Assembly (NCBI RefSeq): GCF_003986955.1
Contig: NZ_PIPN01000003.1
Location: forward strand, 248,001 to 312,000
DNA from: Aliidiomarina sedimenti
GTDB taxonomy: Bacteria; Pseudomonadota; Gammaproteobacteria; Enterobacterales; Alteromonadaceae
DNA length: 64,000 nucleotides
Direction: 5' to 3'
This document shows, in pieces, positions 50,707 to 59,929 of the stretch. Below the pieces are notes generated by a model. It saw nothing but the letters and a program-made list of their open reading frames with translations. It ran no database searches and had not been told where the DNA came from. The position numbers and the translations under genes were made by a program. Numbering within the stretch: position 1 is the first letter of the stretch; every line of letters starts with the position of its first letter.

Positions 50707-50752
50707 ACTCCATGTCTTAACATGAGCGGTAGAAAACCTAAGGATTTATGGA

Positions 50753-51793
50753 ATGAAGAACGTACTCAAAGTTGTCATTGTGGCCGGCGTTTTGCTGGCA
50801 ATTATTTTGGCCTTCAGCAGCCGCAATGGCGATGACAATGAAGTGACTGTGTATTCAGCTCGTATTGAGAGCCTGGTTAAGCCATTGCTGGATCAGTTTG
50901 AAGATGAAACCGGGATCAAGGTAAACCTGTTAACGGGATCTGGCGATGCACTGCTGAGCCGTTTGCAGCAAGAAGGTGAAAACAGCCCGGGCGACGTGTT
51001 TATTACCGTTGATGCGGGTCGTCTGCAGCGCGCTAAAGATGCGGAATTATTTAAGGCCATTGAATCCCCGGAGCTGGCAGCCGCTATCCCGTCTCACCTG
51101 CGTGATGTAGATAATCAGTGGTTTGGTTTGAGCCTGCGCGCTCGTCCGATTTTCTATGCGCATGACCGTGTTGATCCAAGCGAGCTGAGTGACTACCTGA
51201 GCCTGGCCGATGAAAAATGGCGTGGTCGTATTTGTGTGCGTTCCTCGGACAATGTTTATAACCAGTCGCTGGTAGCAGGCATGATTGCGCACCATGGCGA
51301 GGAAGTGACCGAAGAGTGGGCTCGTGGTCTGGTAGCTAATTTCGCGCGCAGCCCGGTTGGCGGCGACCGTGACCAGTTACATGCTGTGGCCAATGGTCAG
51401 TGTGATATTGCGATTGCCAATACCTATTACTTCGGTGGCCTTACGGCGAGCGACGACGGCAACGATCAGGCGACTGTCGAAGCCTTGTCGATCCACTGGC
51501 CTGCACAGGGTGAGGGTGAACAGGGCGTGCACGTGAATGTCAGTGGCATTGGTGTGCTGCGTCACACGCAGAACGAAGAAAACGCAATTCGTCTGATTGA
51601 GTTTCTGGCTGGTCCGGAAGCGCAGGGTTCCTATGCTCAGCGTAACCACGAATATCCGGTACGCGAGGATGCGCCACGCAGTGAAATTACCCAGGCCTGG
51701 GGTGAGTTCGAAGCGGACGAATTACCGGTCAGCGAACTGGGTGAAAACAATGCAGCCGCGGTACGCTTAATGAACCGTGCTGGCTGGCGTTAA
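50753..51793 (+). CDS. Iron(III) ABC transporter substrate-binding protein
   Basis: The 346-residue periplasmic protein has an N-terminal signal or anchor (VVIVAGVLLAIILAFSS) and a type 2 binding-protein fold of the FbpA/FutA group: TVYSARIESLVKPLLDQFEDETGIKV, GDVFITVDAGRL, and the tyrosine-bearing AIANTYYFGGL that binds ferric iron in this family. Permease and ATPase genes follow directly. Confidence 0.92.
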   Translation: MKNVLKVVIVAGVLLAIILAFSSRNGDDNEVTVYSARIESLVKPLLDQFEDETGIKVNLLTGSGDALLSRLQQEGENSPGDVFITVDAGRLQRAKDAELFKAIESPELAAAIPSHLRDVDNQWFGLSLRARPIFYAHDRVDPSELSDYLSLADEKWRGRICVRSSDNVYNQSLVAGMIAHHGEEVTEEWARGLVANFARSPVGGDRDQLHAVANGQCDIAIANTYYFGGLTASDDGNDQATVEALSIHWPAQGEGEQGVHVNVSGIGVLRHTQNEENAIRLIEFLAGPEAQGSYAQRNHEYPVREDAPRSEITQAWGEFEADELPVSELGENNAAAVRLMNRAGWR

Positions 51794-51852
51794 TGAATAG
51801 CCGCTGCTGACAAGTGCAGTAGCGGCAGAGTGCTAAGGATTGATTATTTAAG

Positions 51853-53610
51853 GTGAACACTGAAGCTAAGCTGTCTCAGTCAAGCACACAAGCCGTGAAC
51901 CCGACATTGTCGGGCTCACGGCTTTCGCGTTTTAGCCTGCCATTGGTGGCGATGATCATCTGCCTGCCGCTGTTAGTCGTGGTAGCGGCATTCTTTCTTG
52001 GTATTTTTTCTGTAGAACAACGCGCCAACCTGGCTCATTTATGGGACACGGTGATCGGCGAGTACGTTCGTCATTCGGGTATTTTACTGGTCGGCGTTGG
52101 CTTCATGGTGGTAGTAATCGGTGTGTCGACTGCCTGGCTGACCACGGCGTGTCGGTTCCCGGGCGTGCGCTGGTTACGCTGGGCATTGTTGTTGCCCCTG
52201 GCCATGCCCGCTTACATAACCGCATATACGTATACGGGTATATTAGCCTTCGAAGGGCCAGTACAAACCGCATTGCGCAGTGCATTTGGCTGGGGCTTTG
52301 GCGACTACTGGTTTCCTGAAGTACGCTCCATCGGAGGCGCCGTGCTGATGCTGGGGCTGGTCTTCTTCCCCTACGTTTACCTGATTACCCGCGCTGCTTT
52401 TATCGAGCAGTCCAGTGCTGCGATAGAAGCGGGGCGAACGCTGGGGCTGGGGCCCTGGGCGAGCTTCTGGCGTATCGCGTTACCAATGGCGCGGCCGGCG
52501 ATTGCTACCGGGGTCACACTGGCGCTGATGGAAACCCTGGCTGACTACGGCACCGTGCATTACTTCGGGGTCACTACTTTCACCACCGGTATTTTCCGCA
52601 CCTGGTATGGCATGGGCGATCAGATTGGCGCCCTGCAACTGGCCTCGATGTTGCTGACATTCGTGGTGGTATTGATGGTGGTTGAACGCATTTCGCGGGC
52701 GCGCTCCCGTTACCATGGCGCCGGGCGGTCATCGGTTCGGGCCCGACCTCATGTACTTACGGGCTGGAAAGCTGCAGGTGCCTTCTTAGCCTGCTTTCTA
52801 CCGGTTTTATTTGGCTTCTTGTTCCCTGCGATTCAGCTCGGCTGGTGGTCACTGGAACGGGCCGAAATATGGCTGCAACCGACATTCTGGAGCCTGGTAG
52901 GGAATACCGTGCTACTGGCTACTATCGCCGCGTTTGTCACTGTCGTGTTGGCGCTGTGGTTGTGCTATGGCAAACGTAGGTCGCCAACGCGGATGGTTCG
53001 TGGAAGTGTCGGAATGGCGACGCTTGGCTATGCCATTCCCGGGGTGGTGATTGCGGTTGGGGTCATGGTTCCGCTGGCATGGCTGGATAACAGGTTCATT
53101 GATATCACTGAATTTTTATTTGGCTGGAACCCAGGGCTGATCTTGTCGGGTACTATCGTGGCGCTGATTTTTGCCTATGCGGTGCGTTTCCTTTCGATAT
53201 CGATTCAAACTGTGGATAGCGGGCTGAGCCAAATCCGCCACAGCATGGATGAAAGTGCCCGGGTACTGGGGCTGTCCCCGCGGGAAGTACTAAAACGGAT
53301 CCATTTTCCACTGTTGCGGACCAGTATTTTAACCGCGTCCATTCTGGTCTTCGTCGATGTGTTGAAAGAACTGCCCGCTACAATTGTGTTGCGGCCGTTT
53401 AATTTTAATACGCTTGCGGTCAGAGCCTACGAAATGGCGGGCGATGAACGCCTCGCGGATGCCGGGCCTCCGGCCCTGATGATTGTGTTGGCCGGGTTGA
53501 TTCCGGTCATTTTACTGAGTCGCGCGATGGGTCGTCGTAACGAAGCAGAGCAAGCGGCGAACGCTGCTGAACCTAAGCCTGAGGATATTTATGAGCCTGT
53601 TAAAGCTTGA
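51853..53610 (+). CDS. Iron(III) ABC transporter permease (two fused halves)
   Basis: The 585-residue protein has about 12 helices and two binding-protein-dependent permease domains, each with an EAA loop (IEAGRTLGLGPWASFWRIALP near residue 195 and ARVLGLSPREVLKRIHFPLLR near residue 480), as in FbpB. The GTG at 51853 is the likely start but is preceded by a poorly spaced AAGGA, so the exact N-terminus is uncertain. It overlaps the ATPase gene by 20 bases. Confidence 0.9.
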   Translation: MNTEAKLSQSSTQAVNPTLSGSRLSRFSLPLVAMIICLPLLVVVAAFFLGIFSVEQRANLAHLWDTVIGEYVRHSGILLVGVGFMVVVIGVSTAWLTTACRFPGVRWLRWALLLPLAMPAYITAYTYTGILAFEGPVQTALRSAFGWGFGDYWFPEVRSIGGAVLMLGLVFFPYVYLITRAAFIEQSSAAIEAGRTLGLGPWASFWRIALPMARPAIATGVTLALMETLADYGTVHYFGVTTFTTGIFRTWYGMGDQIGALQLASMLLTFVVVLMVVERISRARSRYHGAGRSSVRARPHVLTGWKAAGAFLACFLPVLFGFLFPAIQLGWWSLERAEIWLQPTFWSLVGNTVLLATIAAFVTVVLALWLCYGKRRSPTRMVRGSVGMATLGYAIPGVVIAVGVMVPLAWLDNRFIDITEFLFGWNPGLILSGTIVALIFAYAVRFLSISIQTVDSGLSQIRHSMDESARVLGLSPREVLKRIHFPLLRTSILTASILVFVDVLKELPATIVLRPFNFNTLAVRAYEMAGDERLADAGPPALMIVLAGLIPVILLSRAMGRRNEAEQAANAAEPKPEDIYEPVKA

Positions 53611-54646
53611 TTCAATCGAAGTTGAGTTGGGTGGCCATACCATTGTTGACCATGTCAGTTTAACCCTTGAGCGTGGCGAAATTGGTTGTTTGCTGGGGCC
53701 ATCCGGCTGCGGTAAAACCACCTTGTTGCGTGCGATAGCAGGCTTTGAACGGGTTGCGGGTGGTGCGGTTTACCTTGCGGATCAGCGGGTGTCTGGTGAA
53801 GAGGTTCATCTTGAGCCGGAACACCGGGAGGTCGGTATGGTCTTTCAGGACGTGGCCTTGTTTCCGCATTTGACCGTGGCCGATAACATCAGTTTCGGGC
53901 TGCGTGGCGCCTCAACGGCTGAGAAACGGAGCCGGGTGGCGGAGTTGCTTGAGCACATTGGTCTTGAGGGATACGGGCCGCGTTACCCGCATCAGTTGTC
54001 CGGTGGCCAGCAGCAACGTGTGGCGCTGGCTCGGGCTCTGGCGCCGAGGCCGCGACTCCTGTTGTTAGACGAACCTTTTTCCTCGCTTGATGCTGAGTTG
54101 CGTGAATCCTTGGCGACAGAAGTTCGGGCGGTGCTGAAAAAAGAAAATATTACCGCATTGCTGGTTACCCATGATCAGCAGGAAGCCTTTGCGATGGCTG
54201 ACAAAGCGGGCATGATGTACCGCGGTCGGCTGCTGCAGTGGGACACGCCATACGGGCTTTATCACCAACCCTCGCACCACCTGGTGGCCAATTTTATTGG
54301 TCATGGTGTGTTGCTGCGCGGCCATATTAATCAGAATGGATGCGTTGAAACGCCGCTCGGATGCTTGCATGGCGAGCATTTTGGCAGTGCCGGTGTTGGT
54401 GAAGTGGTTGATGTGCTTATTCGTCCGGATGACATTGTGATCGATTCTGCTGGTGAGCAGGAAGCCTCTATCGTCTCTCGCGGCTTCCGTGGCTCGCACT
54501 TCCTCTATACAGCCGAGCTGGCCGATGGCGCACAAGTACTGTGCATGGCTCCGTCGCATTATCAGTATGACGTTGGCAGCCAGATCCGGCTGAAAATGAA
54601 CCTCGACCACCTGGTGCTGTTCCACGCCGGCTACTGCGACACCTGA
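53591..54646 (+). CDS. Iron(III) ABC transporter ATP-binding protein
   Basis: The 351-residue protein has Walker A LGPSGCGKTT, Q-loop VFQDVALFPH, signature LSGGQQQR, Walker B LLLLDEPFSSLD and the switch His in LLVTHDQ, followed by a C-terminal TOBE-like regulatory domain as in FbpC. The start lies inside the permease gene. The stop codon TGA shares its last base with REP pair 7. Confidence 0.94.
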   Translation: MSLLKLDSIEVELGGHTIVDHVSLTLERGEIGCLLGPSGCGKTTLLRAIAGFERVAGGAVYLADQRVSGEEVHLEPEHREVGMVFQDVALFPHLTVADNISFGLRGASTAEKRSRVAELLEHIGLEGYGPRYPHQLSGGQQQRVALARALAPRPRLLLLDEPFSSLDAELRESLATEVRAVLKKENITALLVTHDQQEAFAMADKAGMMYRGRLLQWDTPYGLYHQPSHHLVANFIGHGVLLRGHINQNGCVETPLGCLHGEHFGSAGVGEVVDVLIRPDDIVIDSAGEQEASIVSRGFRGSHFLYTAELADGAQVLCMAPSHYQYDVGSQIRLKMNLDHLVLFHAGYCDT

Positions 54647-54736
54647 TTCAACATTCGGGCGCGGGGCTTGATCATTGAATTTGGCTCCGCTGTTTCCGCC
54701 AATTCAACGTTCAAGCCCCGCGCTCGATCATTGAAT
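54646..54736. repeat. REP pair 7 (inverted), after the iron ABC operon
   Basis: Unit 54646-54680 (loop GCGGG) and unit 54702-54736 (loop CCCGC) have a spacer TTGGCTCCGCTGTTTCCGCC that nearly matches that of pair 8 on the other side of the M1 peptidase gene. Confidence 0.93.
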
Positions 54737-54786
54737 GCTGTGGTAGAGTAGCTATATCTGACCCCAACAACAGTGTGGATACCATC

Positions 54787-56670
54787 ATGAAAACAATAAA
54801 AACGACGCTGCTGGTAAGCGCGCCAGTGTGGTTGCTTGCGTGTTCTCCTGCGCCTGAACCGGTTACTGACTTTTCCCCTTCAGAGCATTACCGGGTGCAA
54901 ACGCCGACGGATGACTTGCATAGTTTTGCGAACACCAACGACGTGCGCGCGCCGCACCTGCATTTAGAACTCGATGTGAACTTTGAAGAGAAGACCTTAT
55001 CGGGGTTCGCGGAATATCAGCTGGAGTATATCAATGGCGATGCGGCTGAATTTGTCCTTGATACGGATGATCTTGATATTCATCGGGTTGAGTTAAGCGA
55101 TGGCGAAGGCTGGCAGGACGGTAGTTTTCACCTTGGTGATGATGACCCGGTTTTGGGCTCAGCGCTTCGAATTGAATTGACTGATCAGCCAAGCAAAGTG
55201 CGTGTTCACTACACCTCGTCACCAACGGCGACAGGTCTTGACTGGGTTGAACCCGCAGGTACTGCCGGTGGCGAGCACCCCTACTTATATAGCCAGTCGC
55301 AACCGCATTATGCGCGCACCTGGGTGCCGATACAGGACACCGCGTCATCGCGGCTGACCTTTAGTGCGCGCCTGACCACACCACCGCAACTGATTGGTCT
55401 GATGGGAGCAAATAACCCACCGAACCCGGAGCGGACCGGTGTTTATGAAATGGCCAGCGAACAGGCTATCCCGCCCTATCTGATGGCGATTGCGGTGGGT
55501 GACCTTGAGTTTCACGCGCTGAACGAGCGGATGGCCATTTACGCGGAACCTTCGGTGCTCGAAGCTGCGGTCAATGAGTTTTCCTATACCACCGATATGA
55601 TGGAAGTGACTGAGTCGATGTTCGGACCTTACGCCTGGGACCGTTACGATCAGCTGATTTTACCACCGAGCTTCCCATTCGGTGGAATGGAAAACCCGCA
55701 ACTGGCGTACATTACGCCGACCGTTATTGCGGGGGACCAAAGCCTGGTGAGCCTGATTGCGCATGAGTTAGCGCATTCCTGGTCAGGAAATTTAGTGACC
55801 AATGCCACCTGGCGTGATCTGTGGCTAAACGAGGGATTTACCTCGTACGTGCAGAATCGGATCATGGAAGCAGTGTATGGTGAAGAGCGGGCTCTGATGG
55901 AGCGTATGCTTGCAGATCAAAGCCTTAAGCGCTCAATTGAGTCGTTGACCGAACGTCAGCAAGTGCTGCATCTGGAGCTTGAGCAGCGCGACCCGGAAAC
56001 GATTTTCACTTCGGTGCCATACGACAAAGCGGCGTCGTTTCTTTTCTTCCTTGAGTCACGGGTTGGGCGCGATGTATTCGATAGTTTTGTTCGCCAATAC
56101 TTCGCCGATTACTCGTTTAAGAGTTTGAATACTAAAGAGTTCGAGCAGTATTTGTATGACAATTTGGTGGATGCAAACGACAACGTGAGCCGTGAGGATG
56201 TGCAGCAATGGCTGTATCAGCCGGGCTTGCCGGACAGCATGGTGACGGTTGAAGTTGATGCTTTCTCCGAGGTTGATGACGCACGTCAGGCCTGGCTTGA
56301 AGGGTCGGCGGTTGATATGTCGGAGTGGAGTATTCACGAACGCTTGTACTTTTTACGTCATTTACCGGATGGGATGTCGGATGACGAGCTAGCGCGTCTT
56401 GACCGTGAGCTTGGGCTGACATCCACTCAGAATAACGCGGTACTAACGAACTGGCTTGAGATTGCGATTCGCCATGACTACGAGCCCGCCTTGCATCGGG
56501 TAGAGGAAATGGCGTTAGGGATGGGGCGACTGGCCTATTTAATACCTGTCTACAGCGCGTTGCTGGAAACCGATCCGACGCGAGCTGTTGAGCTGTATGA
56601 ACAAGCCAAACCAGGCTACCACCAGCTGACACGCGACTCCATCGAAGCGCTGCTGGCTGACGCGCGCTGA
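54787..56670 (+). CDS. M1 family zinc aminopeptidase, lipoprotein (LTA4 hydrolase-like)
   Basis: The 627-residue product has a lipoprotein signal with lipobox LLAC, the exopeptidase motif FGGMENPQL, and the zinc site H326-E-L-A-H330 with E349 in WLNEGF. Overall layout follows the aminopeptidase B/leukotriene A4 hydrolase group, including a C-terminal helical domain (about residues 480-627). It probably trims peptides in the periplasm. The frame also has a GTG at 54775. ATG 54787 gives the lipoprotein signal. The stop TGA shares its last base with REP pair 8. Confidence 0.93.
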   Translation: MKTIKTTLLVSAPVWLLACSPAPEPVTDFSPSEHYRVQTPTDDLHSFANTNDVRAPHLHLELDVNFEEKTLSGFAEYQLEYINGDAAEFVLDTDDLDIHRVELSDGEGWQDGSFHLGDDDPVLGSALRIELTDQPSKVRVHYTSSPTATGLDWVEPAGTAGGEHPYLYSQSQPHYARTWVPIQDTASSRLTFSARLTTPPQLIGLMGANNPPNPERTGVYEMASEQAIPPYLMAIAVGDLEFHALNERMAIYAEPSVLEAAVNEFSYTTDMMEVTESMFGPYAWDRYDQLILPPSFPFGGMENPQLAYITPTVIAGDQSLVSLIAHELAHSWSGNLVTNATWRDLWLNEGFTSYVQNRIMEAVYGEERALMERMLADQSLKRSIESLTERQQVLHLELEQRDPETIFTSVPYDKAASFLFFLESRVGRDVFDSFVRQYFADYSFKSLNTKEFEQYLYDNLVDANDNVSREDVQQWLYQPGLPDSMVTVEVDAFSEVDDARQAWLEGSAVDMSEWSIHERLYFLRHLPDGMSDDELARLDRELGLTSTQNNAVLTNWLEIAIRHDYEPALHRVEEMALGMGRLAYLIPVYSALLETDPTRAVELYEQAKPGYHQLTRDSIEALLADAR

Positions 56671-56760
56671 TTCAACGATCGAGCGCGGGGCTTGATCATT
56701 GAATTTGGCTTTGCTGTTTCTGCCAATTCAACGTTCAAGCCCCGCGCTTGAATCTTGAAT
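56670..56760. repeat. REP pair 8 (inverted), after the M1 peptidase gene
   Basis: Unit 56670-56704 (loop GCGGG) and unit 56726-56760 (loop CCCGC) have the spacer TTGGCTTTGCTGTTTCTGCC, three substitutions away from pair 7. An extra CTTGAA follows, a small duplication of the unit end. Confidence 0.93.
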
Positions 56761-56768
56761 CTTGAAAG

Positions 56769-58016
56769 TTAGAATGTGAACCCGAGCTGGACGCCGGCGC
56801 CAAGGTTGCGGTCGTCGGCGTACATGGCTGACAGGTTGATGTGCATGCGACCAAACGGCGAGAAGCCAAGGCCTGCGGTGATTGCGCTTTCATAGCTGTC
56901 TTGCAGATCGTGGCGATAGCCTAAACGTACCTGAATCCAGCGGGCGAGATCGTACTCATAGCCAGCCCGCACAAACTGGGTTTCCCGGCTTTCACCGAAC
57001 ACCTGCAGCTGACTGGCCGGGCTTAAGCCAAGGTAGTTCTGCTTGGTTAAATCCAGATCCAGGCTCAACGACATGCGACGAGTGTTGTAACCCAGCCCCG
57101 CTACTGCGTGTGGTTTTATCTCGTAATCCAGTGATACCAAATCATTTAGCTGGCGAGAGTAGATAGGCTGTCCGTCTACTTCCTGGCTTAACAGGTTTTG
57201 CACTGAAACGCCGAAGCTCATACGTTCACTGAGATCCATTGTCATGCCAAGGTCGACGTTGACGGCTGATGAAGAAGAGCGGTATTCGTCTGCATCGAAG
57301 TCATCGGTGTCGATGTCACTGAGCGCTGAAAAGTAGGTAAAGCTTTCTATTTGCTGAACTTTCGGTGCAACACCGAACGTCAGGTTACGGCCAAAAAGAT
57401 TAAAGTCGCGCGCCAGTGCGACACCGAAATCGGTAATCAAGCGACCAACCACGTAGCCTTCAGAGGTTAAATTGTTCAGTTCATTGTCGCTCTGAGCATT
57501 CAGAATACGCTCGATATCATTCTCGTCAGGCTTGGCTGAGGTGAACGCACTTAAATCAGTATTTATAAAGAACGAAGCGGCGGCAAAACGGTTAGGGATA
57601 GATGCCGATGCGTGAACACCCACATCAGCGATAACGGTGCCCCGTATATTGGTGAAGTCGTCAGCGAGCTGCCCCCGGGCTTGCTCCACTTGCTGTTCAT
57701 TCACTGGAACACCCATATCCGCTTGTTCCAGTAGCCATTCCAGCTGGTCGAAGCTATCCTGGAAATCATCGATGCGGTCTGTCAGTTGATCCTGATCGGC
57801 GGCTTCAAAGTAAGCAGCAGGTAGGATCAGGCCGAAATGGTCGCGCTCTTCAAAATTGGCAGCCAGCGCCGGGTTTAAAGATCCTGAATGGAAGTACTTG
57901 CCGTTGGCAACGCCTGAACCGCCCATGGCGTGAGAGCGGTTGTCGTTAGCTAGTGCAGGCGAGGCAATAAGCGCAAGGCCAATCAGCGATGCGAGAGTCG
58001 ATCGAGTAAATAGCAT
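56769..58016 (-). CDS. Outer-membrane beta-barrel, TraF-like (TraF_2) family
   Basis: The 415-residue protein has a signal peptide (TLASLIGLALIASPALA), NDNRSHAMGGSGVANGKYFHSGSLNPAL, and a C-terminal beta-barrel with alternating strands ending VQLGFTF. It resembles the chromosomal family often named conjugal transfer protein TraF (PF13729). No conjugation genes are nearby, so that name is probably misleading. It also recalls FadL-type barrels in its N-terminal region. Function is unknown. Confidence 0.75.
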   Translation of the reverse strand: MLFTRSTLASLIGLALIASPALANDNRSHAMGGSGVANGKYFHSGSLNPALAANFEERDHFGLILPAAYFEAADQDQLTDRIDDFQDSFDQLEWLLEQADMGVPVNEQQVEQARGQLADDFTNIRGTVIADVGVHASASIPNRFAAASFFINTDLSAFTSAKPDENDIERILNAQSDNELNNLTSEGYVVGRLITDFGVALARDFNLFGRNLTFGVAPKVQQIESFTYFSALSDIDTDDFDADEYRSSSSAVNVDLGMTMDLSERMSFGVSVQNLLSQEVDGQPIYSRQLNDLVSLDYEIKPHAVAGLGYNTRRMSLSLDLDLTKQNYLGLSPASQLQVFGESRETQFVRAGYEYDLARWIQVRLGYRHDLQDSYESAITAGLGFSPFGRMHINLSAMYADDRNLGAGVQLGFTF

Positions 58017-58085
58017 AGAATTAGTCCGTTTTATTTATATGGTTGCGCGCCTAGTTTATGTATTTGTGGTCGGTTACACAATCAA

Positions 58086-58153
58086 ATTCAACGTTCAAGC
58101 CCCGCGCTTGAATCTTGAATTCAATGTTCGGGCGCGGGGCTTGAACGTTGAAT
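58086..58153. repeat. REP pair 9 (opposite order, no spacer)
   Basis: Unit 58086-58120 has loop CCCGC and comes first. The next unit (58120-58153, loop GCGGG) follows without spacer, so the units are in reverse order compared with the other inverted pairs. The gap 58017-58310 between divergent barrel genes holds otherwise only AT-rich promoter-like sequence. Confidence 0.92.
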
Positions 58154-58310
58154 CAGGGTGCCTGAAATCTGCACAGATTGATTAATAATTATCTGATTTA
58201 AGTAAAGAAACATTAAATCAGGAGGGGGGATCCTTGAATAAAGGAGTCGATGCCTATAATTAAAGGTCTAAGCCAATTGGTTCTACAACTGTAGATAAGG
58301 AAGTAACTCG

Positions 58311-58850
58311 ATGAAAAAGTCTATGATTGCACTTGCAACAGCAGGTTTAATGGCAAGCGCGGTAAGCTCAGCACAGGCTGACGACTTCACCTATGTGAGT
58401 GGTGGTATTTATGATATTGGCGATAGCGATATCTACCTTGAAGGTTCAATGCGCCTTAACCCTAACCTGGTCTTAAGCGCTCAGTACACCGATGCAGCGG
58501 AATTCTCTTTGTACGGTGGCGGTAAGTACTTCGTTGATTTTGGTCAAAGCCAGGATGTAGAAACCTTTATTCAGGCGGGTGTTAGTCACTACGACTTCTC
58601 CGATGGTCCGGACTTTTCAGCAGGCGACGACACTGGCGTATACGCTGGTGCGGGTTTCACCACTAAGTTCGACCAGTATTCACGCTTCATCGTGGATGCG
58701 CGCTACGACACAGTGCTGGATGGCTTCTTTTCAGTGGGTGCTCGTTTCCGTTACGAATTCCTCGACCGTTTGTCAGGTGACGTAGGTTACCGCGTAAATA
58801 CCAGCGGCATGGACAACGAAGTACGTGTAGGTTTGACCTACAGCTTCTAA
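58311..58850 (+). CDS. Small outer-membrane beta-barrel protein
   Basis: The 179-residue product has a signal peptide (cleavage near SSAQADD) and eight or so amphipathic strands (YVSGGIYDIGDSDIYLEGSM, VGARFRYEFLDRLSGDVGYR), ending VRVGLTYSF with a C-terminal Phe. It looks like an OmpA/OmpX-type eight-strand barrel of unknown function. TAAGGAAG precedes the ATG, and a strong terminator follows. Confidence 0.8.
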   Translation: MKKSMIALATAGLMASAVSSAQADDFTYVSGGIYDIGDSDIYLEGSMRLNPNLVLSAQYTDAAEFSLYGGGKYFVDFGQSQDVETFIQAGVSHYDFSDGPDFSAGDDTGVYAGAGFTTKFDQYSRFIVDARYDTVLDGFFSVGARFRYEFLDRLSGDVGYRVNTSGMDNEVRVGLTYSF

Positions 58851-58867
58851 TTGTCTGCACGTTTAAG

Positions 58868-58893
58868 AAACCCGGCCTTGTGCCGGGTTTTTT
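58868..58893 (+). terminator. Terminator after the small barrel gene
   Basis: AAACCCGGC and GCCGGGTTT enclose CTTGT with a six-T run. The neighbouring REP pair starts three bases later. Confidence 0.88.
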
Positions 58894-58895
58894 GT

Positions 58896-58989
58896 TTCAA
58901 TAATGCGCTGGCGCGGGGCTTGATCATTGAATTCGGTGTTTGCTAGTGGCGCAAATTCAACGATCAAGCCCCGCGCTCGAATGTTGAAT
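58896..58989. repeat. REP pair 10 (inverted, first unit degenerate), before the RAYT gene
   Basis: The first unit (58896-58934) keeps GCGCGGGGCTTGATCATTGAAT, given here only as its right half, but has a decayed left arm. The second (58955-58989, loop CCCGC) is intact. It is the left flank of the transposase gene. Confidence 0.9.
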
Positions 58990-59077
58990 TAAGCGATGGC
59001 GCACAGAGCTGGCGGAGCGAACAGAGGCATGGAGGCTAAGGTTAGATAACTTAACAATGGTTATCGGGTTCAGGCCT

Positions 59078-59929
59078 ATGAGTCGAAAGTATCGTGCGCC
59101 CCGGAAGGGCGGTTTTTATCATGTGACTAATCGTGGCAACAATAAGGAAGTGCTTTATAGAAGTCGGGGGGATATGCAATTCTTCATCAAGTATCTGGCT
59201 CGCGCCTGCGTTCGCAGCAATGTCAAAGTCCATGCATACTGCCTGATGTCTAACCATTATCATGTGCTGTTGGAAACCCCTGAAGCCAACTTATCCTATG
59301 CGGTGATGCAATTTGAATCCGCTTTTGCCTGCTTTGTAAACAAGAAATATGAACGGGTCGGGCATGTCTTTCAGGGGCGGTTCGACTCTCAACTAATTGA
59401 AGAACAAATATATTATCTGACAGTCGTTCGCTACATTATGCAGAACCCAGTGCGTGCGATGATGATTGGGCACCCCCGGTGGTACGAGTTCTGCAGCTAT
59501 CGTATGACAATGGGGTTTGAGCCAGTAGCTGAATGGTTCGCAAGGGATTATTTGTTAAATGCCTTTGAAAAACAGGGGGCTAAAAACGGGCTGGATGGTA
59601 AACAGGAGTTCGTGCGCTTTATTAATGAACGAGATTATGAAAATCTGTGGCATCGAATAAAGCATGGGGCTTTTCTTGGGAGTGATGAGTTTGTACGTAC
59701 TCATCTACCTAAAAAAATCCCAAAAAGTTTGCCCAAAGCATTAGCGCGGGCACCTCAAATTACATTGAGGGATCTCAAAAATTCCTACCCTGATAGAAAC
59801 CAATTCATCGCAGCAGCTCACATGGAGGCGGGGCATAGTCAGGCCTCCATTGCGAGGTACCTGGGTGTGCATCCGTCCACCGTATGCGTCGTGTTACGTA
59901 AATTCAATACGGGCGAGCGCGGGGCTTGA
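59078..59929 (+). CDS. REP-associated tyrosine transposase (RAYT, Y1/HUH family)
   Basis: The 283-residue protein is an IS200-like single-strand transposase domesticated with REP repeats. It has YHVTNRGNN, the metal-binding HUH motif H60-Y61-H62 (SNHYHVLLE), GHVFQGRFDS, and the catalytic Tyr119 in VVRYIMQNPVRA. The C-terminal extension ends in a DnaA-like helix-turn-helix (QASIARYLGVHPSTVCVVL). The final residues KFNTGERGA and the stop are read from REP pair 11. An ATG at 59057 is also possible. 59078 gives the family-like MSRKYRAPR. It has no terminal inverted repeats of an insertion sequence, and a single copy is seen. It probably mobilises the REP units. Confidence 0.93.
   Translation: MSRKYRAPRKGGFYHVTNRGNNKEVLYRSRGDMQFFIKYLARACVRSNVKVHAYCLMSNHYHVLLETPEANLSYAVMQFESAFACFVNKKYERVGHVFQGRFDSQLIEEQIYYLTVVRYIMQNPVRAMMIGHPRWYEFCSYRMTMGFEPVAEWFARDYLLNAFEKQGAKNGLDGKQEFVRFINERDYENLWHRIKHGAFLGSDEFVRTHLPKKIPKSLPKALARAPQITLRDLKNSYPDRNQFIAAAHMEAGHSQASIARYLGVHPSTVCVVLRKFNTGERGA

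Noticed and set aside
56769..58016. The TraF-like annotation as evidence for a conjugative element.
   Set aside because: No other transfer, relaxase or integrase genes are in the window, and this barrel family is common on chromosomes.
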